From NCBI RefSeq assembly GCF_019578655.1, contig NC_063258.1:26912802-26976801 (forward strand): 64,000 bases of DNA, written 5' to 3'. Below the pieces are notes generated by a model. The model saw only the letters and a program-made list of their open reading frames with translations, had not been told where the DNA came from and made no database searches. Source of the stretch: Ricinus communis (Eukaryota; Streptophyta; Magnoliopsida; Malpighiales; Euphorbiaceae). Of the stretch, positions 35,642 through 48,753 are shown piece by piece; position 1 is the stretch's first letter, and each line of letters opens with the position of its first letter. Position numbers and translations under genes: made by a program.

Positions 35642-38600
35642 CTAGATTTCCTCCTCAGGAAACAACTCCTCTTTGAGGAAAGGAGCTATCCGTTGTATCT
35701 GTATGTAGGTAATTTCCCACAAATCATCTTCTTCATTGGATACTAAGATCTCCTCGTCCTTCATTTTTGTAATAATTTTTCTCAACAAATCAGGTATTGC
35801 TTCTTGCAGTCTTGTCTCCACATAATCACCCAAATCAGCCTTCATACATGTATCCATTCTTCTCAACACTCCAAGCCAAAATGTCCTAAACTCAGGACTC
35901 ATTGTTATTTGCTTTAGGAACTTCAGGTACACATCTGTCAAGAGCTCCCTAGCAAGTATCAGGGTTCCTTCCATACTCCTCGCCTCTCTTTCTGCATTCT
36001 TGCATCTTGAATATTCTACCATCTTTTCTTGCATATCATCAACCATTGCAAATATCACCAAGTTAAAATAGCTAATACAATTGGGAGGTGAGGAATCAAG
36101 TTCTTCGGACAATGCAAAGCTTTTCTGAAGAGATAAGATTGCCTGGTTTCTTATCTCCTCTCGCCGTGCCAAGCTGGTTTTGCGAAACGCTTCCCCTAAT
36201 TTGAGAAACAAAGTAACTGCAAGGTTTGGAGAACCAAAAGCTCTGTTATCTTCCAATGACGAATTACTCGTACTGCTTGCAATGCTATAATTGCTCCCTG
36301 ATTCTGAGTAGTCCTTGTACCATTGGATCAGTAAATTCACTGAATCTGCTAAGAGGTCTAATATCTTCAAATTCTTGTCTAATGGACTATTTTTCAGTGC
36401 GATAAAACCAAATGCACAGTCAATACAATAGGCATAGTTTATCCGTGAAACATGGGTTGCATCAGATATCATTTTGATCAAAGTGTCAACACCCTGGTCA
36501 TAAGTTTCTGGGCGTCGGCCTGTGACAGACAACAAATGAAGGCATGTTTTCCAACCAAGAGATGTTTGTAAATTTGCAGGGTAATCAGTGAGAATCTTGC
36601 CCACTGACTTTGTTATGGCCTCGCAACATGTATCAAGAATTTCTTTATCGAGCTTCCACATTAGGTTTATGGATTTGAAAATAAGCTCTTCTGGGAGTCT
36701 TTCAGTTCTGGTTGAAGAAAGAAGCTTGACACAGATCTTAAAAAGGCCAAGAATGGCCTTTTCAGCAAATGGGACTGGGGAAAATAGAGGAAACTGAGCA
36801 ACTCCGAGTAGATTATCATAGAATGAAGCCAGATGTTCAGGAATCTATGCATATTGACCATGGCAATGACAATAATTATATCCCACGCAAACCCGACGGT
36901 TTCTTCCTCTTCTATCGGAGTGCTGAATTTTTGGCCTTCTCCACCAGCTGCAAATATCAGAGAATGCCCAAGATTCAGCAAAGCATCATCAGGTAAGTTA
37001 ACACTGTTGGTGAATATGCTGCCAATTTGGCATTGCTTAATCACCTTCAACTTCTGCTCAAATTCACTCATCCCAAGAGATATTGAATCTTCCATACTAT
37101 CTAGTGACAAAAAATGTGAGAATCGACTAGTCATGCCAGCACTCCGGCGATTACCGAATTTAGGATCACGAAAAGCTGAATTGCTTGATTCATTTCTCTT
37201 ATGTCCTGGACCATTTGATGATTATGCAGAAGTGTCATCAAATTCAACCACAGACTGAGGTAGAAGCTTAAGCCTTTTGAGTTTCAACAAACAGTCTACA
37301 ATGTTTCTCCAGCCCCCTCTTATTGAACCCCCAAAGTTGTTTGCGATGGTGAAAACTGTAAAGAGTAGCCATTCTTGGCTTTAAATCATTCGTAAAAGCA
37401 AATAATGTTTCTTTTGCAGAAGCATAAGGATTTAGCACAGTAGTAAATTTGGAGAAAGAAGCAAGGAGCTCGTCAAGAATATCCTCTAGTTCATACCGAG
37501 TTATCCTGGCTACTGAGGCCAATCCGCCAATGCACTCATGCAGCATGTCATCATCGTCAGCATGCTCAATAAAGGAAGAAATTGCAGCAACTGATGGACC
37601 TGCAGTGCAAGCAAACATATCTCTCCCCAGCCGACGATCATAATCACCGAGGATAAATGGCTGCATAACTCTGGATCTATTCATTAGTTCAATCCAGCTA
37701 CCAGGATTCATCTCCACGGGACCAGATTGACCAAAAAGTGTGATTGCATGAGTTGCAATTGATTGGAAAAGCTCAGATAGGTAATCTCTAGGAAGATCTT
37801 GCCCACCATTGATTGCCCTATTATTCCTGATGAACTCCTCCTCTGTCATCTTCTTTTTGACTTGAGGATTGTGTTGATCAGTGTTTAGCATGATAAGGGA
37901 ATAGCATAGGATGAAAAACTGCATCCTTACTTGCAAAAATATCCAATGATTGTTTATCATAAAACCTTTGTGAGAATTCTTCAAGAATCCTCTGAATCTT
38001 TTGGGACTCCCCAGGCAACCTGAAGGTTGCAAGATCTTTATCAAGAATCATGCCAGAAAATAAAGTTTCTGTGAATTCTTTAAGAACCTGCATGTGAAAC
38101 TCATCAGGATCACCTAAATAATCACCAATCCAGTCCTGGTGTAAATCGAAAGAAGATAGCGAATGCTTTCGGATCTGCTGGATCAGAGACTAAGTGACAA
38201 AGTCTTAGATAATCCAAATCTATCTTTTCATCTCTATTAAAATGGTCCCCTGCAACCAGCACTTTTTTTCCTGTGCTTTCCTTAATCTTAAATATTCCAC
38301 CCAAGTCTCAAAATCTTCTTTCGGTTTTTCTTCCCAGAAGGGTCTGTACTCAGTAATTTCAACTGGGTATGGTCCAGAAGGGCTTGAATCATCTTCTTTA
38401 TCTATATTATCTGCAATGTTGTGAATTATGATTAGCAGTTCTTCAAATGCTTGGATATGTACATAATTCAAAGGGCTAGACCCTGGAAAGGAGAGCTTGC
38501 AAAGCAACTTTCCTATTTCCTCAAATATATTTTGACAGATTGGATCACAATCATAGTTCACGTACATTTCAACTATGAAACTTTAGTTGCCTGCAGAAAT

Positions 38601-39861
38601 TTATGATTGCTTCAAGGGCAACTTCTTGCAGCTGACTTGGACTTCCGGCTCCTGCAGTTCTCAATAACACAAACCCAAAAAAAGCTTCCAGTTGAAAACG
38701 AATGAACCTGCGCACACATTCACACATACATATAGAGTAAATCACTTTATTCTCAATTTTTAAGATTTCAACCAAAAAAGAAAATGTAAACATTGAATCA
38801 AGCAGTTTAAATGCGAACCTGCAAAGAGAGTGATAGATATTGAGAACAGTACTGCAAATCAAGGATAGCAACAGAGGGCTTGAAGAGATTCCATAATGAA
38901 TCAAATGGTGGAACAGGTCATCTTGGATCATCCTCAAAAGTTTTGGGTGCTTTCCAATAGCATCTCCACTCAACTCTACTGCAGAATTTATTAAAATCAA
39001 TCCGAAAATCTGAATATTCTGATCAGAAGCTTGAGATGAGACTCCTTCTGATTCCACAACTTCCACGACATTAAGCAAAGAGCATAAAAAGTGAAAGATA
39101 TCAACAATACAACGAACACCATACCCCGAATCCACATTGCTGCCAATGTCAATATCCTCAGTGTCAGACTCTGAATCCTCCTCAAATTTCACCTCAACAT
39201 CTTGTAACCTGGCGAAAATTATTTCAATCATTTCTCTCATTGCATATTTTGCTCCACGTTGAAGCAAATCCGCCCTGTGGGTGGACTGTTGAACAACTTG
39301 AAAACAAGTATTGACAATTGTACAAACGGCATGATCTGTAAGCAAAACTGAAGCCCTATGTTTGATGATAGATGTCAAAGCTTGTAGAATTCTCATCCTT
39401 ACTGCATCTTCAGTGCTGTGATCAGTTCTTTCGAGGCGACAACTTGCAATCCCAGTAATTATTGAATTGATAGCATCCTTAGCTCCAGGGGTTTTCTCAT
39501 AAAAAACGTGGAGTTTGAGAATCTTAGAAATGGCAGAAAGAGAAACACTTGTAGCTGTAGCAGGAATATCATCACTTTGTGTGACATCAAGAAATGGGTA
39601 GATATAAACGGAAGGATCTATAGTACGCCACTCTTGCTGAGGATTGAAGATGAGAGCACGTAAAGATTTTAAGGAATGGAGAATGCTGGTGTCATAGCTT
39701 TCTAGCTGCGGAAGTAAGGAGTTGTTGGGATCATGTGGCCGTTGGATCACAGCTAGAACAGCGCTGAGTTCTGTGTTTAGCATGCAAGAAAGCTCACCTC
39801 TTTTTATTCTCTTCCTTTCTTGCCATGACTTATTTTCTTCCTCTTCTTTTATTTTCTCCAT
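35642..39861 (-). pseudogene. GNL2: GNL2-like ARF guanine-nucleotide exchange factor, broken
   Basis: The family activates ARF GTPases for vesicle traffic; GNL2 is the pollen member of the GNOM class. The DCB-HUS half is readable at 39861-38220, with one intron (GT...AG, 38818 to 38708) that happens to stay in frame. The Sec7 domain (about 38290-37800) still shows the catalytic-Glu motif FRLPGESQ. The C-terminal 340 residues (36661-35642) are intact. Breaks in the open reading are many: frame changes near 38585, 38262 (an A7 run), 38130, 37913 (a T5 run), 37355 and 36816, an in-frame TAA at 37222-37224, and a loss of about four codons just before FRLPGE in the Sec7 domain. Two frame changes lie in homopolymers and could be sequencing errors. 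The stop codon and the Sec7 deletion are harder to explain that way, so I call it a pseudogene. MSH7 next door shows no such damage. Confidence 0.83.
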
Positions 39862-40577
39862 TTTCAGTACAAAAAAGTGAAAGAAAACGGTCGGGTGTGG
39901 GGGTTAATCAGGGTTTTTGTTATAGTTTCTAGTAGCTATATTTTCTGCAATAAGATGTTTGAAATTTTTCAGTTTTTCAGAATTTTTTTACGAAATCAGT
40001 CAAGGAGCCATCTGTAAGAGAACCTGCACTTCCCAGGAAAAGTGGGTTTGAGAATTATGGGTGGATGGCAGGCTCAAAGAGAAAAAGGGTGCATTAAGTG
40101 CTAAACAAGAGGTTATTTGATTTCTATTTGTTTCAATAAATCCATGACAAATGATATGGTTAAGAATAAATATTGAAAATCTCTACCTTTTTGTGTCCCT
40201 AATTTTCCTCATTTCTGTTAGCGCAAGCAATAAAACCCTGTTAAGTGTATTCTTTTTTTTTAAATGAAAACCATCTTGTAATGATGTATATAACAGAGCT
40301 CACTTGAACATCGATGCATATCAATAACTGCATTGAATAAAAGCCAGAAACAATATTTGTACCATTTGTGCTAGTTGCAGAACAAAAATGGATTATCGGA
40401 ACTTGTACTTTAAAGGTCTGACCATGCGCCCGAAGAATGATACTTCTCAACTTAATAGATCATCAATCCATCAATCCTATTCCAGGATCAAGATCGAAAA
40501 AGAATATGCCATTTATAATCACTAATATAATATACAACCTCAAAAAGAGAAGATATATTTATCATTTCTCTTTTCAG
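39862..40577. other. Interval between the ARF-GEF pseudogene and the MSH7 3' end
   Basis: It contains the former promoter of the pseudogene and the 3' flank of MSH7. No gene is seen. Confidence 0.5.
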
Positions 40578-43500
40578 TTAAGACTGATATGAGTTCTTTA
40601 GCTCATGCCACAAGCAAAATAATGTGTCGTAAACGTCATCAGTGTTGTCAAAATTACAACCTCCAATTTGTGTGGCACTTAGCAGGGTCTTCAACCCGTC
40701 TTCATGGAGAGTTGAGAACTCTGATCTCTTTTCACTTGATCTGAAACTTTCTCCAATTGATTTTTTCATCACTTGGCCAGCCTGTGAAGCAGCTTCCACC
40801 ACATTTTCTGGAATTCCAGCCATGACAGCGACTTGTAATCCATAACTCTCTGGGCATGCTCCGGAGGCAAGCCGGTATAGAAAAACCAAATCCTGGTCAC
40901 TTTCGGAATAGCTTTCAGATTTTGATTTAAAGGCACATGCCATGTGTTGCAGTATTACACGTGGATTAGAACCAAATTCCTTTGTAAGCGGATGATAGTG
41001 CGTAGCAAAAAGCAATCGGCAGTTCACCTTCTCAACAAGATGGCGGAACACCTGTACAAATATTTATGGACCCTTAATGAAACCAAGCTATCTAGTTACA
41101 GAGAAAGCAGCAGACGGTCGTCTCAAATCCAAGGTGTATGCATAGGTGATTAATATTTATTGGATACAGGTCCAGTTAATGCAAATAAAGAATGTGTATT
41201 TGAGATTGTTTGAGCATAAATGTGCACGCATGGGCACATGCATCTCTGTACGAGAGTAATGCCTAATGCCTCGGACCCACAGTTAGTACGATTGCCTTTT
41301 TATGCACACATTACTTACCTGCCTTAAGCAAAGTAGTTTACCAAAAGAAAAGTACAAGAAGATGACAACAAAGGAATTCAAACATTTGAAGCAAGCAAAG
41401 AGATGAGAGATGCAATTCTGAATTCTGATTGTACAGATGAGATGATAACAGATCAATAACAACAACAGAAAACTCACTGCATATGCAATGGCATATCCAT
41501 CAAAAGTGCTTGTTCCTCGACCCAATTCATCAAGAAGAACAAGAGAATCTTGAGTGGCATTTTTAAGAACTGAAGCTGTTTCTGTACACTCGATGAAGAA
41601 TGTACCTGCAGAGAAGAGTAAGTTTCTACAGTCAAATTATATAAGTTGGAAGCCCGCATGCACTCTAATTCGTATGAAACTGCCAGTGTATTGGTGTGCA
41701 TTTGTAATTTTGCACTTCTCAGTTTTAATCTAAAAAATAGAAATTTCTTCCTTAAAAGATATTCAAGATGATGGTCCAATTTGGATCACCAAAATAGAAG
41801 CAAGCATTTAGGGAGACCAGTAACTCTTATCTTGCTAGAACTTACTCTCGCCAGTCATAATCCGATCAGTGGCACCAAGTCGTGTGAAAATGATATCAAC
41901 AAGTGAGAGAACACACTTCTCACTAGGCACGAAACAACCAAGCTGCAAATTAACATAGAATTTAAACAGCAGGGATCTCGATGAAAGATTTAAATGATTC
42001 AAACTCGTAAAAAAAAATTATGTCAGACCATTCGAAGCAACAACACAAACCTGAGCCAGTATAACAGCTAGACATGTGGCACGCAAAAGTGTTGATTTTC
42101 CACCCATATTTGGTCCAGTCAGGAGTAAGGTTCGAGGAAGATAACCATCTAGATCCTCACCAAGGTGCAAGTCATTAGGGACAGGCATCCCTCCATTCTC
42201 TCCAAGGGCAAAAGGATGCCATAGGCCTCTAATCTTAAGTACAGGTCCTCCCTTATCTTGGCCGAACATACTGGATTTTGACTCGGGTAAAATAACAGGC
42301 CTAGACATAGACCCGGATGACATGCTTGCAGTGATTGCAAAAGATCTTAGTACATCAATACAATTAATGGCTTGGATGACTTCAGACCAACATGAAGCTT
42401 TCTCAATAAACAAATCAATCAGCACGAACAGTGTTTCAGCCTCTGAATCTGTTACATCATGGTTCTGGTATAAAATATCATGTCAGTATTATGACAGAAG
42501 CAGGTAGCAAAAGAGCTAAGATCATTACCATCCCAAGTAGAGAAGGAGTTTAGGAGTTATGTTGTTCCTAAATGACGTGAATATATTCTTTTTTACTAGA
42601 AAAAGTTATAAAGGGAGAGAAAGGAAGCCCTTTTAAGAGAACTATAAAATCCAACAGAATTTATATCCAAAATAACTCGGTGAGCAAGTGTTTCATTTTC
42701 CAAAAAAGAAAGTGTTTTTTATGCTAGATTTCTGGAAAAGTTGGGTAAGCTTTTTAGATGGACCGCAGGACATATCTTGCAGGTCCCACCTCCAAAATGT
42801 ATGGTAGGTCCCACAAGTATATATCTTGTGGTCGAGTGGACCATGGTCTAGGCAAGAAAAAATTAAAAACTCGTTGCTTATTTAAAATAACAAAAGACGC
42901 AACTGCCAAAAATATTTGACAAAAGAAAGTAGGTGAAGCAGCGGTAGCATGCCGGAACATACAATTAAATGATTCCATATACTTTCCAATAAAATTAATT
43001 ACCTGCCATTAGTCCTCCTTCTATTCATTTATTCGTGAAAAATGCACCATCACTAGAACACGAGTAAACATAGTGCAGAAAGAAACAGACCTGGTAATTG
43101 GGGAACTCACTATCCACAGCAGCTTCAAATTGGGAGAGGAATTTGTCAAGCCCAGCACTTCCATTTAGCTCCGGAAGTTTAAAATTTTTTGAAAATAATG
43201 AGATTATTCGGTCTTCCTTCTGTAAAAGCAACAACAAATCTATTCCGATCCGAAGCCCTTTCACTAGAGACCCAAACACTTTCACCTACTCAATAGTTGA
43301 ACTGTTACAAAATATGGATTTGCAATCTAACATTGAGCAGTTTTTATTTTCACTTTCCTAACTAACTTCAATATATAAAATTACAATCAAAAGCATATCT
43401 TCTCATCATCGTAGACTAAATTTTCAATAACAAGAGTACTTAAGCCCCAAAAGTCTCACTAAAACATCAAAACAAACACAAAGCATACCAACTAAAGAAG

Positions 43501-46500
43501 AAGAAAAATGCAAAATAAAACCATAGTAAGGGTTCCTTGTAGCCTTCTCAGGAGAATGGAAGCAAGCATATTTCTCTTACTGTACAATCCCTAAAGGTCT
43601 TGTGGATGATAAATAACTTACCAAGTGGTTTTATGACTTTTGATACCATATTAAAATTATGAATTCCAAGTGAATACCACTGGGCCTTTTGACCTGGTGG
43701 TTGTGCCTTTTCGAGGCGTATCCAACCCCCACAGCAATATGCTGGCTCCCTTCCCTTTAACTCGTAATGTACTAACATATATCTCTATTGAAAAATAAAA
43801 ATAATAATAATAATGATAGCAAGTAAATGGAAGCAGGTAACTTACTCGCTGTCTCAACACTTTTTTACCAATTAAAGGCAGCACAAGAGAAGCTGATGCC
43901 TGAAAGCTAGCCTTGACTCGTCCAAGCATCCTTTCTATGTCTGGAATCTTGCGAAGATATTGTGAAATAACTAACATAATATCTGATTGTGTCATTAGAT
44001 CTTCAACTACATTCAGCCTATTATTAATGCCTTCAACAGATTTCAATGGATGACACATCCACTTCCTTAAAAGCCGCTTACCAGATGATGTCACACAGTT
44101 ATCTAGATAATTAAACAATGTACCTGAAATTCATAGAATATACCTGGTTGAACTTTAACTAAATGCTTACACAAGAACCAGAAATATGAGGAACACAGTA
44201 TTTTTGAAAAGCACTTGCCTGATAAGCCACCATCAGAATTGTTATTAAAAATCTCGAGATTTATTAAAGTCTGTCCATCCATTCTGAGGCAACCACTATA
44301 AACTTGGTAGGGCAAAATATCTCCATTCCGTAAAACATCATCTAACTGCAAAAGATGAGCACAATAGTCATGATTAACAACACACAAGTTGGGTCAACGA
44401 GGAAAATACAAGTAGGAGGGAGGAGAGAAGAGGCAGGAGGAGGCTCTCAGACAAGCATACCATCAACCTGGACAGATGATCAACAAGTGTACCAAGAGCA
44501 TTTAGGGTGATATCATGGTGCATTATGCTGTCAAATACATTATTCCATGGGCTAGAAGACCCTCGGAAGTAACCCTTGGACTGAATCGAATTTCTAACTT
44601 CAGAAGCATCCAGAAAATTAGTGGAGGGAGGGGCTGGATTCAATTGCACTGCTGTTGAACCTGTAGGAGAACAAAAAAGAAAAAACCGTCCAACTTGCTA
44701 TGTCATTATTGAAGAGCTATAGTTTTATTATAAGCAGACTGTTCAATACAATAACTCAGAAGTCCCAATCCTTAGTTGAAAGCAAGGTTACATTATATTC
44801 ACTGGGTAGCAGCAAATCATTGGCCTGAGTTTAACAACTAGATTTGGGAGGGAGCTACACCACAAAACTGTGCAAATCCAGCATTTCGCAAATAGGATAT
44901 AATTTACCAGTTTCTGTAAGCCAGAAGAGCCAAATAGCACCTTGAAATCTTGTTACATATGTTTCAGAATAATTTTCCTAAATACATGATGATAAGGAGC
45001 AAAAGGATTTACTGTAGATGGAATAAGAATTGATATGTCCACACTCATCCAAGGCATGCAACATAATCTTTCCCTTTTAATTGAAAAATAACACATTGCA
45101 GATAAGTTTTTTTTGTTGGATAAGCAGAAGTGAAGAGATATCTACAGCAATACAAAAATATTACAGGCGGGCTTAACAATGTGTACTTTTATACCATGAA
45201 GTACTTGATTTCATCTATAAGAATCTTAAACACACCAGTTATTGAGTACTTTCTGAGCGCTTTCTGAGCTTCTCTAGATATCCCTGTAACATACCAACAC
45301 AGAAGCTATAGACAAATTAAAATTATTTTTTGTTCCAAGATATAAGAAAAATAAAATAAAATAAAAGGATATATGTTTTACCTTTGGTTTCATATATGAC
45401 TTCTTTTGGCGAGACCTACAATTAATTCCAACAAGAGAATGAAAATCTAATTTTGTCTCTGAATATTACAGAACACTACAGGGTTTTTCATGAGCAAGTA
45501 AATTAGAAAGCCTACCTGCATCAACAGTGCCCCCAAAGCAGCACATGAAGTATCATCATTGATAGAACCAACCCAAAATCGCAGAGAAGCGCAATCAACA
45601 AAAGCAAAGCCATAAGCAGTTTCCCCATTATCCAGGCCATAGTTTCCCTATAGGCAATATCCAAAAGGAGCAAAATAAAAGTTAAATAGCTTCACAAACT
45701 TTTGAGAAAATAGAACCAGATACGTGCAAGTAGCATTAGCATTTTAAGCAGGGTAAGTTTACAAGGATAATACGAGAGAAAAACAGGTGGAGTTTAATAA
45801 CTGTCTGATATGACACGTAGGAAAGGTAATTTAAATGTATAATATGAAGATACAGAGAATCACGTCATCATAGTTCAACAGTTCTCTTGATGGTTAATGT
45901 TAAGGAACAGATGATGTGAAGAAAAAAAAAACTCCTGCAGTTAACTGATGATATCTCAAAGAAAGCTAGATTGATGAGAAAAAACACTCACTGCACTTAT
46001 GTTTCAAGAGTTAACATGGAACCTTACAGACCTCCTTTAGGGCAAGAAGATGAACTGCATCAGGACCAATATTACCATCTGTTGCAGTTGATGGTGTAAT
46101 AACCTGAACTAATTTTCTCTGGATTACCTGAAACCCAACAGCAATGGCGTTTATACAAGCAAAGACAATAAAATTCACCAACATATGTAAATGAAATTGC
46201 AATAGCATTTATGGAAGCAACCACTTACAGAATTTGCACCCCTAGCTTTTGCTTGAACAGATGTCTCTAACTGCTCAATTCGTCCAACTTTATATCTTGA
46301 CAAAGAAAAAAGAAGCAATAAGTGAGTTGCAATTGGTCTAAACCAGGAAAGCAGAAAACGACTCCCCTAACTACCAGGAGATGGGTAAATTTTCATCTTT
46401 TTATTCAATTTAGAGCTGACAAAGGCTTAGAGCAAGTTGGCACACGCTATTTCCTGTTTCCTTTTTCCTTCATGTGTCTTTTCTTATCTATGAAACAATG

Positions 46501-48653
46501 AAAATCTCCCATGCAATTCAGTCCACCCAAAAGTTACACTCACTCATGCTTCCACAAAAGCATAAAACCAAATTATTGCTTATCAAATTGCCATATATTA
46601 GAAGATTTAAAGTACATGATGCAGGCACTTGGAGGTTGCAGCAAACATCCATTCCTTTATAAGGAGTAGTAATAGCGTATGGCAATGAGAAGAGGCACAA
46701 GTTAAAGGTCAATGTTTCCCTACCCACGAGCAACCAGCTTTTCAACAGCATCATCAATCCCACTTTCAGATATACCAACCTAGTCAAAAAGGGAGAAATT
46801 GCCATATAGATAAGGCAGACATATATAATTATAATGAGTACACAAAAATTTATAGGGAAGGAACTAGAAGTTACCTGTCGACATTTCCCCACACCACTTA
46901 GTGTGATTTTCCAGTCCAGCTCCTTGTGACCAATTTCAGCATCAAGTTCATAAAGCTCATAGAATTTCCCCTATATCCAATCATAAGTCATTCCAAAACA
47001 CATTTAAAATTTTTAAAGAAATATGTTGATGCACAACTAAAGGAAATGAATACAAGGATCAATACCTTAAACCCCAACTTAATGACAATCTAATGCATGA
47101 CAAAACAATATGAATGAACTTGATGACTTTAGCCTTTCTTAGTTTTCCTCCATATTTGTTGTTTTTGATAAATCATGCTATTTTATATGATTTATATCAG
47201 ACAACGTAAATTAACCAAAAGAAATACTGGGAATCAGCAATTACTGACCACTTTGAAGAAAAGGACAACATCCATATACTGAGATTTGACACTCCAGTAT
47301 TGTTTCTGAGAAGCTGACATTATCCTCAATGCATCAGGTGGTATATAAAGTGTCTTTTTGTCGTAAAGAGGATCGCTAGGCCTTCTTCCATTAATGTCCC
47401 TAATTCGCAAAGGGTCAAGCCACTCAAATTTGCTTGTTGAGTCAGATATTTGGCCTTGGTTCTTGCTTACGGCTGTTGAGTCCAGAAGAAGTTTCGCCCT
47501 TTTGCTAGCATTCAATAAGAAAGTGGCATCTTTGTCATCCACCTTAGGACTATCGTGTTGAATGCGCTTCAAACGAGGAACTAGAGGTTGCACACCTGGT
47601 GTTTCTGGCCCAGGAACATCATCATCATTGCTTTCAACATCAACCACAGCATTGTAACTACAAGGATTTCCCTTTTCAGGATATAGGGCAGTAGTTCCCT
47701 GTTTGGACAATCCTTTTTTATCAGTAAATCTACCAGATACATTGGTGGAAGTATGATTAGCCAGGATCCTGCAAAGTTTCGACATACTATAAACAAGTGC
47801 CTTGCAATTAAAGTAGGTCATTACATAAAGCATAGCGATTAATCTTTCTTTTTTCTTTGCATTTCTGCTCATCGGCTAATTATTTAAGAATCTGTTTGGA
47901 AAGTCAAAAAAAATGCAAGAATTCAGTGTAAATAAATTCTTTAAACTTCAAAAAAAAAAAAACAGTGTTAATGTTTAAAAGAGCATATAAATTGCCAAAA
48001 TGTAATTCTTTCAAGAAATAATTATTAAGTTATTTTAAAAGAAATGAAATGATATAAATATGCATTATCATTCTAAATAAGAGGTATTACGTCATGTTTA
48101 AATAAGAAAATCATTTTCCATAAGTTATGCTTGGACTTAATTTCAACCTATTAATCTCTTCTAAAATGCAATTTTTCAATCTACAATAATCCAGTAGAAA
48201 AATTTAGCATAATAATTAATTTCTAACCAAATAACATTATATTACCCTATTTGCTCAGTCTCAGTTTAATTACAAGCAAAATAATATGATATAAGAATAA
48301 ATACCTAACTTCAAGAAAAAAAAAAAAAAAAGCAAAAATAAATACCTCTGAAGAGGCTTTTCTTTGTCATCAGTCTTGACGAACTTATGCATAATGCTCG
48401 AGAAAAGTGAAGAACCTTTGATACTCTCATTCTCCGTAGACCTCACAGGTAGAATCTGACGCGGCACCTTCTCCGGCGGAGTGTCGGTTCCTTGAATCTC
48501 AGGTTCACTTGAAACAGTGACTTTTTGGTTCTGCTTCTCTGAAGAAAACCGAGGGGCTTTCCCTCCATCGAAAGCGTCTCCGGCTCCGGAGTTCTGATTC
48601 CCCGCCGGCAAGGGTTTCTGGAAGAAAGAGAGTATAGATTTCTGGCGCTGCAT
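40578..48653 (-). CDS. MSH7: MSH7, plant-specific MutS homologue (DNA mismatch repair)
   Basis: MSH7 pairs with MSH2 (MutS-gamma) in the nucleus to recognise base mismatches and restrain recombination. It is a plant-only sister of MSH6. Exons on the minus strand: 48346-48653, 47249-47768, 46875-46970, 46724-46779, 46229-46295, 46032-46127, 45516-45647, 45382-45415, 45236-45283, 44461-44660, 44219-44345, 43846-44123, 43091-43285, 42051-42464, 41846-41942, 41478-41605, 40578-41051. They join without a break into 1,090 codons (1,089 residues), close to the usual MSH7 length. The start [14 protein letters not shown] carries a PCNA-binding box (Q4, I7, F10, F11). The mismatch-binding segment with GKFYELYE begins exon 3. 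Walker A ([10 protein letters not shown]) is in exon 14 and Walker B ([13 protein letters not shown]) in exon 16. Intron 11 (44218-44124) uses a GC donor. All other introns read GT-AG. Confidence 0.94.
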
Positions 48654-48737
48654 TTTCTTTTCTTTTCTTTTCTTAATAAATTTACAGAGAGTCAAGTTTG
48701 CAAATGTGGTTATATTGAAACTTATATATATGTGTAA

Positions 48738-48753
48738 ATTTTGGCGCCAAAAT
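48738..48753. promoter_or_regulatory. Palindromic E2F site in the MSH7 promoter
   Basis: ATTTTGGCGCCAAAAT is a perfect palindrome containing the E2F core TTTGGCGC on both strands, 85 bp before the MSH7 ATG. A further GCGAAAATGGCGC stretch lies at 48778-48790. This fits S-phase expression of mismatch-repair genes. Confidence 0.7.

Noticed and set aside
43548..43778. Open frame inside the MSH7 gene region
   Set aside because: It lies in an intron, between the exons at 43091-43285 and 43846-44123, and has no conservation features.
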